From the NCBI GenBank assembly GCA_002493305.1, contig DKYJ01000025.1, positions 27,490 through 52,974 on the forward strand: DNA of 25,485 bases, given 5' to 3'. The number at the start of each line of letters is the position of its first letter. Within the stretch, counting starts at the first letter, position 1. The notes under the pieces are model-generated. The model searched no databases. It was not told where the DNA came from and saw only the letters and a list, made by a program, of their open reading frames with translations. The translations under genes and the position numbers were made by a program. Source of the DNA: Clostridiales bacterium UBA7103. Lineage in GTDB: Bacteria; Bacillota; Clostridia; Oscillospirales; Oscillospiraceae. This document shows positions 15,323-21,660 of this stretch, one piece after another.

Positions 15323-15696
15323 AATTCAAGGGTGTTGATAAAAAATACATTAAAGATCAGGCGCATATAGACGACTACAACGCCGCCGAGGTCATTGGCC
15401 GGGTGCGCCTTGGAAAGCTCTGCCTGTACTACCGCGATTTGGGCGTCAAATACTATGTGCCCTATGAGTACATTGACCGGGCCTTTACCCGCATCAACGA
15501 GTGCGCCCCGGACGACGGGCCGATCATTCATTACTACCGGCTTATCCTCGTCCACGGCGAGAAGGAGTTTGCAAACCTCATATTTAATGAGGAGCGCGAT
15601 GTGGATACTATCCACGCCCGCCTTGCCGAGCTCAACCCCGAAATTAAGTTTGGGTACATCCCCCCTGCCGACGGCAAGCGGAGACGGTTCTCGTAA
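15307..15696 (+). CDS. Conserved small protein of unknown function, coupled to the PAP2 gene
   Basis: I do not recognise a named family. The 129-residue product has no signal peptide or membrane helix; it is a mixed alpha/beta, Tyr-rich protein (LGKLCLYYRDLGVKYYVPYE, then HYYRLILVHGEKEFANLIF), which by eye resembles small PH-like beta barrels, and it ends in a basic KRRRF tail. Start ATG 15307 has AAAGGAG 8-9 nt upstream and lies inside the PAP2 gene's last codons; a longer frame from 15265 has no ribosome site. The coupling suggests a cytoplasmic partner of the phosphatase, but that is inference. A strong terminator follows at once. Confidence 0.75.
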   Translation: MFFGLKFKGVDKKYIKDQAHIDDYNAAEVIGRVRLGKLCLYYRDLGVKYYVPYEYIDRAFTRINECAPDDGPIIHYYRLILVHGEKEFANLIFNEERDVDTIHARLAELNPEIKFGYIPPADGKRRRFS

Positions 15697-15700
15697 ACAA

Positions 15701-15740
15701 AAAATCCTGAAAGGATAACCTTTCAGGATTTTTTTGTTTT
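15701..15740. terminator. Bidirectional intrinsic terminator
   Basis: Fourteen-base-pair perfect stem AAAATCCTGAAAGG / CCTTTCAGGATTTT (15701-15714 and 15719-15732), ATAA loop, then TTTGTTTT on the plus strand and TTTTTTGTTT on the minus strand. It serves the PAP2 pair and the converging exchanger gene. Confidence 0.93.
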
Positions 15741-16698
15741 ACGCCACGCAGGTCATATACACATAGGTTACATATATTGCCAGCAGAAGTATACCTTGCC
15801 AGCGCTGGAATTTTTCGCTTATCATCGCAGGGATGATGGCAACGCCGCCCACAAGCAAGCAAGCCGGAAAGTCCAGCGCAGCGGAGGTTGCCGCGATCGG
15901 CAGCGCCTTACCGGAGACAAGTGCGCTTACAGGCAGGATGAGGGACAGATCTATAATATTCGCGCCGAGGATATTGCCCACCGAGAGAGAGGATTCCTTC
16001 TTCACGATGGCTGTGATAGTGGTTATGAGCTCCGGCAGCGATGTGCCGATAGCGATGACGGTGACACCGATGATGCGCTCGGAAATACCCATATAACGGG
16101 CAAGCTCGCTGCCGTTATCCACCATCAGATCAGCGCCGATGATAATACCCGCCGCGCCCACGATGAAAAGCAGAATGTTTTTAATGACCTCCCTGCGCTC
16201 GGGCTTTGGTCTTTCTGTCTCCTCCTCATGCCTTGAGAGCATGGCGCGCTTTGCGGAGCTGACATTTTCCCAAAGGAACACGAGAAATATCACCACAAGC
16301 ACAGCGGAAGCGGCAAGGCTGACCTGGCCTCTGACGCCGGAGACGACAATGACCACTGCCGCCGCCAGCATACAAATTGACTTTAACAGATAGTCCCGAC
16401 GCTTGATCGCAGCAGGGATACAGATGAGAGAAATCGCCATAATAAGGCCGATATTGGCCGTCACGCTGCCGACCGCATTGCCGATGGACATATCGACCTT
16501 GCCCTCAGCCGCGGCCATAACGGAGACAAGCATTTCCGGCATAGTGGTTGCAAGGCTGACGATAGTCGCGCCGACAATAAGCTTCGGCACGCCGCTTACC
16601 TCGGCGATCCAGGAGGCTGCGTCCACAAAGAAGTCCCCGCCTTTGACGATGAAAACAATACCCACGATGAACAGAATGACAACGGTAGTAAGCTGCAT
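15739..16698 (-). CDS. CaCA-family cation exchanger (YrbG-like), probable Mn2+ exporter
   Basis: A 319-residue membrane exchanger with about ten helices and the two inverted alpha repeats of the Ca2+/cation antiporter superfamily: alpha-1 at 43-90 (SLATTMPE with E55, then GNAVGSVTANIGL) and alpha-2 at 211-255 (AIGTSLPE with E223, then GNILGANIIDLSL), separated by a charged cytoplasmic loop near 150-170. The ATG at 16698 is preceded by GGAGGAAAGGAA; the longer frame to 16725 would put the ribosome site inside the gene. By family alone it would be called a Na+/Ca2+ antiporter, but its leader carries a Mn2+ riboswitch, so manganese export is the better inference. The stop lies within the shared terminator. 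Confidence 0.9.
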   Translation of the reverse strand: MQLTTVVILFIVGIVFIVKGGDFFVDAASWIAEVSGVPKLIVGATIVSLATTMPEMLVSVMAAAEGKVDMSIGNAVGSVTANIGLIMAISLICIPAAIKRRDYLLKSICMLAAAVVIVVSGVRGQVSLAASAVLVVIFLVFLWENVSSAKRAMLSRHEEETERPKPERREVIKNILLFIVGAAGIIIGADLMVDNGSELARYMGISERIIGVTVIAIGTSLPELITTITAIVKKESSLSVGNILGANIIDLSLILPVSALVSGKALPIAATSAALDFPACLLVGGVAIIPAMISEKFQRWQGILLLAIYVTYVYMTCVA

Positions 16699-16752
16699 TT
16701 CCTTTCCTCCATATCCGCCCGGCATAAAGCTTTATACACAGCTATTGCGTAT

Positions 16753-16787
16753 AAAAAAAGCCAAGCATAACTTCACGCTATACTTGG
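16753..16787 (-). terminator. Riboswitch-controlled intrinsic terminator
   Basis: On the minus strand CCAAGTATAGC-GTGAA-GTTATGCTTGG (11 bp with two G-T pairs) is followed by C and seven T's, 55 nt before the exchanger start codon. Its first strand can instead pair with GCTATACATGG (16788-region upstream hairpin, 16798-16808), which would prevent termination. Confidence 0.88.
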
Positions 16788-16816
16788 TCAAATATACCAT
16801 GTATAGCACTGCTATA

Positions 16817-16900
16817 CATGAGTCTTGTTAATTAAGGCAAGCCAGGCCGAAGGCCGGGTATGTTGACTTGCCGCGCTCTCGCGCCTACTACTCCCTCATG
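16817..16900 (-). ncRNA. yybP-ykoY Mn2+ riboswitch aptamer
   Basis: Manganese-sensing leader RNA of the CaCA exchanger. Read on the minus strand: P1 strand CATGAG, loop L1 with GGGAGTAG, P2 hairpin GCGC-GAGA-GCGC, P3 strand GGCAAG, loop L3 with GTCAACATAC, inner stem closed by a TTC loop, P3 strand CTTGCC, then the conserved AACAAGAC joining segment and P1 strand CTCATG. GGGAGUAG, UCAACAUAC and the CAAGAC end are the known hallmarks of the yybP-ykoY class, whose ligand is Mn2+. Downstream pairings read as an ON switch (see findings). Confidence 0.92.
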
Positions 16901-16911
16901 GATACTGGTGG

Positions 16912-16940
16912 ATAGTAACACAGTTTTTCCCTCTTGTCAA
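16912..16940 (-). promoter_or_regulatory. Predicted promoter of the riboswitch-exchanger transcript
   Basis: Consensus TTGACA (16935-16940), 17-nt spacer, TACTAT (16912-16917) on the minus strand; transcription would start near 16905, just before P1 of the aptamer, giving a leader of about 207 nt. Confidence 0.75.
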
Positions 16941-16982
16941 CAAAAAAAGCTCCTTAAAATTCGTCAAAATATTAATTTAGCT

Positions 16983-17011
16983 TTGACATACAGCGCCGGT
17001 CAAGCTATACT
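16983..17011 (+). promoter_or_regulatory. Predicted promoter of the HpcH/HpaI aldolase gene
   Basis: Consensus TTGACA (16983-16988), 17-nt spacer, TATACT (17006-17011), 30 bp before the start codon; divergent from the riboswitch promoter, with 42 bp between the two -35 elements. Confidence 0.75.
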
Positions 17012-17040
17012 CACAATGTACTTAGATCGGAGGTATAGAT

Positions 17041-17817
17041 ATGGAAAACCTACTTAAAAATAAGCTTGAAAGCGGCCAGATAGTTTTCGGCAGCTTCAAC
17101 TGGACGGCAAGCACCATGGTGACGGAGTGCTTCGGACTCGCGGGGCTTGATTACGCCATAATCGACGCGGAGCACAGCCCTATCGACACCGAAGGCGCGG
17201 TAAACATGGTGCGCGCGGCTAAGGCTCAGGGGCTAAGCCCCATTATTCGCGCCAAGGACTGCACCCGTCCCGGCATAATGAAAATGCTGGATCTTGGCGC
17301 GGAGGGGCTCATCGTGCCGAATCTGCGCAGTGTTGACGAGGTAAAGACCCTTGTTGATTTTGGCAAATATCCCCCTATCGGGCGCCGCGGCTTTGCTTTC
17401 GGGCGCAGAGCGGGCTTCGGTTTTGATGAAAACGCCCGGGATATTGACGAATACCTGCGCGCCAGCAACGAGCTGACCCTGCTGCTGCCTATGTGCGAGA
17501 CGGTAGATATGCTGGAGCATATCGAGGAGGCCGTGGCTATTGAGGGCGTGGACGGGATATACGTCGGCCCCTTTGACCTCTCGCTCGATATGGGCATACC
17601 CGGCCGCTTCGACAGGCCCGAATTTATTGACGCGCTCAAGCGCATTGAAGCCGCTTGCCGCACGGCAAATAAGTTCTCCTTCATCTTCTCCAGTACACCC
17701 GAGGCCGCCGTCAGCCACATTAAGCTTGGCTATCAGGCGCCGACACTTGGCATTGACGCGAACATGATCGTCCGCTCATATCAGGGCGCGCTCAACAAGG
17801 TAAAAGCCGAGCTGTAA
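17041..17817 (+). CDS. HpcH/HpaI family class II aldolase
   Basis: Divalent-metal-dependent aldolase of 258 residues with a TIM-barrel fold, splitting 2-keto-3-deoxy-type sugar acids or 4-hydroxy-2-ketoacids into pyruvate and an aldehyde; the true substrate is not visible. Motifs: FGSFNW near 16-21, IDAEHSPIDTE with the catalytic H45, a conserved R70, the metal ligands E153 (LPMCET) and D179 (VGPFDLSLDMG), all intact. A strong ribosome site GGAGG stands 7 nt before the ATG. It is a single-gene unit with its own promoter and terminator, without sugar-acid pathway genes nearby. Confidence 0.92.
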   Translation: MENLLKNKLESGQIVFGSFNWTASTMVTECFGLAGLDYAIIDAEHSPIDTEGAVNMVRAAKAQGLSPIIRAKDCTRPGIMKMLDLGAEGLIVPNLRSVDEVKTLVDFGKYPPIGRRGFAFGRRAGFGFDENARDIDEYLRASNELTLLLPMCETVDMLEHIEEAVAIEGVDGIYVGPFDLSLDMGIPGRFDRPEFIDALKRIEAACRTANKFSFIFSSTPEAAVSHIKLGYQAPTLGIDANMIVRSYQGALNKVKAEL

Positions 17818-17823
17818 TAAACC

Positions 17824-17860
17824 AAACCCACTCTCATAGGAATGAGAGTGGGTTTTATTT
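17824..17860. terminator. Bidirectional intrinsic terminator
   Basis: Fourteen-base-pair perfect stem AAACCCACTCTCAT / ATGAGAGTGGGTTT (17824-17837 and 17842-17855), AGGA loop, followed by TATTTTTC on the plus strand. It lies between the aldolase and the converging Nif11-like gene. Confidence 0.9.
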
Positions 17861-17861
17861 T

Positions 17862-18188
17862 TCATTCTTCGGTTTTGAACACATCCTCGTCATATGTCCA
17901 GCCCCTATCGACAAGCCAGTAGGGCACTTCGCTTTTGCTCAGGTCAAAGTCCTCCCCGTTGTCGCCGTCGCGGAAGCGCTCCATCTTGAGCTTGGTCTCA
18001 TAGGCGCGCAGCTCCTTTACCGTGAATGGCAGCCCCAGTTCCTGCGCTATCGGCAGGAGGACATATTCGACCACCGCGTCCCTTATCTCAAGGCTTCCGG
18101 GGTAATTGGCCTCGGCCTGCTCAATGCGGCGGCGGAGCGCCTCGTCGCTGTTATACAGTTCAAAAAATTTTTCTACATTCTGATTCAT
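17862..18188 (-). CDS. Nif11-like small protein (tentative)
   Basis: A 108-residue soluble, acidic protein. Residues 1-68 look like a Nif11-type helical domain: FFELYNSDEALRRRI early on, then IAQELGLPFTVKELRAYE, matching the family pattern of an aromatic start, a D-x-x-L helix, and A-x-E-L-G-x-x-F-T-x-x-E-L. The rest (DLSKSEVPYWLVDRGW) has no known motif. There is no double-Gly leader cleavage site and no RiPP maturation gene nearby, so it is probably not a peptide precursor. The ATG at 18188 begins 2 bp after the stop of the upstream heme-like membrane gene and has no clear ribosome site, implying coupled translation. Confidence 0.65.
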   Translation of the reverse strand: MNQNVEKFFELYNSDEALRRRIEQAEANYPGSLEIRDAVVEYVLLPIAQELGLPFTVKELRAYETKLKMERFRDGDNGEDFDLSKSEVPYWLVDRGWTYDEDVFKTEE

Positions 18189-18190
18189 AA

Positions 18191-18547
18191 TTATACCCAA
18201 TAGACCACGACATGGGCGGCAATGGCAAGGCAGGACGCAAGCGACAGCCAGCGGTGCCAGCTCATGCGTTTTTTTACATCTTTCATCGTATGGCAGGCTG
18301 CAACCAGCCAGAAAAGCAGCGCAAAGCTCCCCCCGCCCAGAACCGGGAGCGCAAAGCCTTTTGACAGCGCAGCGGGAAAAATCAAAATAATGTGCGCAAT
18401 GGCTGCTATAAACAGCAGGCCGCTGGCATGCTCATGGATCTTCATAAGCGCTGTGTTGAGCTTATGGAGCCCAAGCTTGCGCAGAGGATATTTCACCGCC
18501 AGAAGAACAAAGCAGGCAAGGCAGATATAACCGGTGACAAGTCTCAT
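18191..18547 (-). CDS. Small four-helix membrane protein with two H-x13-H pairs, probable b-type cytochrome-like
   Basis: A 118-residue protein of four predicted membrane helices (about 3-18, 38-60, 68-86, 98-117) and short loops. Helix 2 carries H38 and H52 and helix 4 carries H98 and H112, each pair with 13 residues between, the spacing by which cytochrome b and ferric-reductase-type proteins hold two stacked hemes. H28, H40 and H86 are additional. The N-terminus has no cleavable signal. AGAGGAG lies 8 nt before the ATG, and the gene starts 15 bp after the SGNH-like gene's stop. I do not know a named family; the heme reading is inference from spacing. Confidence 0.75.
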   Translation of the reverse strand: MRLVTGYICLACFVLLAVKYPLRKLGLHKLNTALMKIHEHASGLLFIAAIAHIILIFPAALSKGFALPVLGGGSFALLFWLVAACHTMKDVKKRMSWHRWLSLASCLAIAAHVVVYWV

Positions 18548-18562
18548 GATTTTCTCCTCTTA

Positions 18563-19405
18563 TTATGCCACATGCGTTCTGAGATAGTTCAGAATTTCGG
18601 TCAGCCCCGCAGAGTTAAGCGCCTTACCGTTAGCGGAGGAATATTCCGACATAAGGGAACCGCTGCTGTCACGGAGAACATCGGCAGGATCAGCATAATA
18701 GGCACCGGTATCAATACATACCTGCTTTATCCAGTTGTTCGCCTCAAGCGCCATTGCTATGGTGAGCCCGTCAATACCGGGGTAATCAACCGTCACAGAG
18801 CTCAGGCCACAGCAGATGATGACCGTATCCGGGCTTGAGGAGTGTATGGAATTGATGAGGGCGCTGTACCCGGAGATAAAGCTGTCCTGCGTCACATTGG
18901 CAAGGGAATCCATACCCAGAGAAATAACCAGCTTCTGGGGTTTTGTTATAAGCGCCGCATCTGACGGAGTTATTTCGGAGCCGTCACCCGGAAAGACAAT
19001 GTTGAAGCCAGCAAGGCTGCCGGCAGGAATATTGCCCGCCGCGCTTGCCCAGACCTGATTTGTAGCCGTGCCCGCAGTGAGCATACCATAGTCCCGCAGG
19101 CCAAGCCATATGCTGTCGCATAGGAAGGTCAGCGAATCTATATAGTCCTGCCCCGCGTCGGCAGTTTCTGCCAGCTCATGGAGCGTCCCATCCCCGGAAA
19201 GAGCAGGCAGAGGCTCCGCCTCGCCGTCCGGAGCTCCTCCGGCATCCTTTTCGGCAACCTCGCCCAGCATAATATCGCCGTGCTCCTGCTCCCCGTCATA
19301 TTTCGACGCGGCGGCAAAAATAAGCCCTACCAGAACTGCCACAAGGCAGATGACAATGGAGAAGGCCCATATTATGTTTTTAAGTCCGTTAAGCTTGCCG
19401 CCCAT
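18563..19405 (-). CDS. Membrane-anchored SGNH/GDSL-hydrolase-like protein with an eroded active site
   Basis: A 280-residue protein with one N-terminal membrane anchor (about 9-33), an acidic linker (38-85) and an extracellular SGNH-like domain. The block I nucleophile survives as S98 in FLCDSIWLGLRDYG (usually GDS). Block III, usually G-x-N-D, reads GMDS at 164-167, and the terminal D-G-x-H-L-N block reads SANGKALNSAG (257-267), so the catalytic His is absent. Related intact enzymes are lipases, esterases or acyl-transfer proteins of the cell surface; this one is likely inactive or altered, perhaps a binding protein. GGAGG lies 6 nt before the start ATG 19405. It is 70 bp after the EF-G-like gene. 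Confidence 0.8.
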   Translation of the reverse strand: MGGKLNGLKNIIWAFSIVICLVAVLVGLIFAAASKYDGEQEHGDIMLGEVAEKDAGGAPDGEAEPLPALSGDGTLHELAETADAGQDYIDSLTFLCDSIWLGLRDYGMLTAGTATNQVWASAAGNIPAGSLAGFNIVFPGDGSEITPSDAALITKPQKLVISLGMDSLANVTQDSFISGYSALINSIHSSSPDTVIICCGLSSVTVDYPGIDGLTIAMALEANNWIKQVCIDTGAYYADPADVLRDSSGSLMSEYSSANGKALNSAGLTEILNYLRTHVA

Positions 19406-19474
19406 AGGCCGCCTCCGTTACTATTCGTCAAGCGCGAGGAGAAATCCCCTCGCGCTTATGGTGCACTTTAGTTG

Positions 19475-21487
19475 TTATTCGGCCTCGGCCATGGCCTTGG
19501 CTTCTTCAATGACCTTCTGCTGGACATTGCCGGGAGCTTCCTCATAGCGGATAAACTTGCAGGTGAAGGAACCACGGCCCTGAGTCATGGAGCGCAGGTC
19601 GATGGTATAAGAGCTCATCTCAGCCATGGGGACTTCAGCCTCGACCGTCTGCATACCGTCCTCGGCGTTCATACCCAGCACGGTGCCGCGGCGCTTGGAG
19701 CTGATATCGCTCATGATATCGCCTAGGTTTGCATCGGGAATGGTGACCTGAAGCAGGCCGATAGGCTCAAGAATGGTGGGCTTTGCCTTGGGAATACCAT
19801 CCTGATACGCAAGGCGGGCGGCCGTCTGGAAAGCCATATCATTGGAGTCAACAGGGTGGTAAGAGCCATCGTACAGTGTGGCCTTCAGGCCGACCAGCGG
19901 GTAGCCCGCAAGGACGCCCTTTACAACAGCGTTGCGCAGACCCTTTTCAACGGAGGGGAAGAAGTTCTTGGGAACGGAGCCGCCAAAGACTTCCTCAGCA
20001 AAAATCATGTCGTCCTGCTCGTCCTGAGGCTCAAAGCGGATCCACACGTCACCGAACTGGCCGGAACCGCCGGACTGCTTCTTATGGCGGCCATGAGCCT
20101 CGACCCTGCCCTTTATCTTCTCACGGTAGGCCACGCGGGCGGGCTTAAGCTCAGTCTCAACGCCGAAGCGGCTCTTGAGCTTAGCGCACAGCACATCGAC
20201 CTGAATGTCGCCCTCGCCGGAGATTACCATCTGGTGAGTCTCGGCGTTGTTGACGAGATTAAAGGATATATCCTCCTCATTGAGCCTTGCAAGGCCGGCG
20301 GCAACCTTATCGTCCTGACCCTTGGTCTTGGGCGAGATAGCCATGGAATAGCAGGGCTCGGGCAGCTCTATCGCGGGCAGCTCGACCTCGTTCTTGGGAT
20401 CGCACACGGTATCGCCGGTCTTCCAGTCCATCTTGCCGATGGCAACTATATCACCGCAGCAGGCGTCCTTCACCTCGGTGGTCTTCTTGCCGCAGACGGT
20501 GTAGAGACGGCCCAGCTTATCAGTGCTGGAGGCGCGGACATTGCGCAGGGACATATCGGCGGTGATATTGCCGCCCATGACCTTCACAAAGCTGTACTTG
20601 CCAAACTGGTCGGAAATGGTCTTGAATACGAAGCCCAGAGTGGGAGCGGCGGGATCGATACCCTCAACGTCGCAGGGGGCGGGGACATAGTCCACCACGG
20701 CCTGAAGGAAGGCCTCGGTTCCGATATTCTGCATGGCGGAGCTTGCAAGCACGGGCACGACGGTGCGATCCTTAAGGCCAGCCTTGATACCGGCGGCGAT
20801 ATCCGCTTCTTCAAGCTCCATAGTCTCAAAGAACTTCTCCATCAGCTCCTCGGTAGCTCCGGCAGCGGTCTCCATCAGAGCTTCACGCAGCTCTGCGACC
20901 TTGTCCGCGTCAGCTGCGGGCACGGGAACCTTGGCGGTCTTGCCGCCCTTGGTCTGGTATGCCACATTATGAACCAAATCTATAACGCCGGTACCGTCGC
21001 TCATGGGAGCGGTGACGGCGCAGACGATGCTGCCGTACTTTGCCTTGAGCGCGTCAAGCACTGCATAGTAATCGCCATGCTCCTCGTCGCACTTGGAGAC
21101 GCAGAACATAACGGGCTTGTTGGCAGCCTTGAGGTACTTCCAGGAGCGCTCTGCACCGACGGAGATACCGTCCTTAGCGGAGCAGAGGATGACGCCGGTC
21201 TCAGCCGCGCGGATGGCGCACAGAGCCTCACCCACGAAGTCAAAGAAGCCGGGGCAGTCGAGCACGTTGACCTTGCAGCCGCCGAAATTCACCGGAGCCA
21301 CAGAAGCCGATATGGTTATCTGGCGCTTGATCTCCTCGGCATCGTAATCGCAGACGGTGTTTCCGTCGCTGGTCTTGCCCTGCCGGTCAGTGCCGCCGGT
21401 GACGAAAAGAAGGCTCTCCGCCAGGCTTGTCTTACCGCTGTTGCCATGCCCTAACAGGCATATGTTGCGAATGTTTTTGCTTTCCAT
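19475..21487 (-). CDS. Elongation factor G-like GTPase (EF-G2 type)
   Basis: A 670-residue translational GTPase paralogue, shorter than canonical EF-G. G1 reads GHGNSGKT (13-20) instead of AHIDAGKT, G2 lies in the CDYDAEEIKRQITI segment, G3 is DCPG, and G4 is SKCD instead of NKxD. Domains II-V follow, with PGNVQQKVIEEAKA at the C-terminus. These features fit the separate EF-G-like clade (TTHA1498-type), whose role is not settled and which is not the main translocase. The start ATG 21487 has AGAGGAAGC upstream and a promoter at 21546-21575. A small inverted repeat, AAGCGCGAGG / CCTCGCGCTT (19430-19457), follows the stop. Confidence 0.9.
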   Translation of the reverse strand: MESKNIRNICLLGHGNSGKTSLAESLLFVTGGTDRQGKTSDGNTVCDYDAEEIKRQITISASVAPVNFGGCKVNVLDCPGFFDFVGEALCAIRAAETGVILCSAKDGISVGAERSWKYLKAANKPVMFCVSKCDEEHGDYYAVLDALKAKYGSIVCAVTAPMSDGTGVIDLVHNVAYQTKGGKTAKVPVPAADADKVAELREALMETAAGATEELMEKFFETMELEEADIAAGIKAGLKDRTVVPVLASSAMQNIGTEAFLQAVVDYVPAPCDVEGIDPAAPTLGFVFKTISDQFGKYSFVKVMGGNITADMSLRNVRASSTDKLGRLYTVCGKKTTEVKDACCGDIVAIGKMDWKTGDTVCDPKNEVELPAIELPEPCYSMAISPKTKGQDDKVAAGLARLNEEDISFNLVNNAETHQMVISGEGDIQVDVLCAKLKSRFGVETELKPARVAYREKIKGRVEAHGRHKKQSGGSGQFGDVWIRFEPQDEQDDMIFAEEVFGGSVPKNFFPSVEKGLRNAVVKGVLAGYPLVGLKATLYDGSYHPVDSNDMAFQTAARLAYQDGIPKAKPTILEPIGLLQVTIPDANLGDIMSDISSKRRGTVLGMNAEDGMQTVEAEVPMAEMSSYTIDLRSMTQGRGSFTCKFIRYEEAPGNVQQKVIEEAKAMAEAE

Positions 21488-21545
21488 GTTTTGCTTCCTC
21501 TCTGTCAGAATATATAGATGAATAGAAATTTCACACTTGTCAGTT

Positions 21546-21575
21546 ATTATACACTATACACAGCACCCTTTGCAA
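21546..21575 (-). promoter_or_regulatory. Predicted promoter of the EF-G-like gene
   Basis: TTGCAA (21570-21575), 18-nt spacer, perfect TATAAT (21546-21551) on the minus strand, about 60 bp upstream of the start codon. Confidence 0.6.
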
Positions 21576-21604
21576 CAAAAAATTTCCCTGTGTGAAAATG
21601 AAAG

Positions 21605-21639
21605 CTCCAGGCCTTTGTTTTTTTCAAAAAGGCCCGGAG
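21605..21639 (-). terminator. Terminator after the P-type-ATPase-like gene
   Basis: Twelve-base-pair stem CTCCGGGCCTTT / AAAGGCCTGGAG (one G-T pair) with an 11-nt loop, then CTTTCATTTTC on the minus strand, 21 bp past the stop. Confidence 0.8.
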
Positions 21640-21660
21640 TTATTACCGATTATTTTTCGT

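Noticed and set aside
15739..16698. Calling the exchanger a plain Na+/Ca2+ antiporter
   Set aside because: The Mn2+ riboswitch in its leader points to manganese; the family name alone does not fix the ion.
17862..18188. Nif11-like protein as a RiPP precursor peptide
   Set aside because: No double-Gly cleavage site, no core peptide rich in Cys/Ser/Thr, no modifying enzymes nearby.
19856..21454. 532-codon open frame on the plus strand
   Set aside because: Exact antisense shadow of the EF-G-like gene; His/Gly/Leu-rich composition, no ribosome site, no motif.
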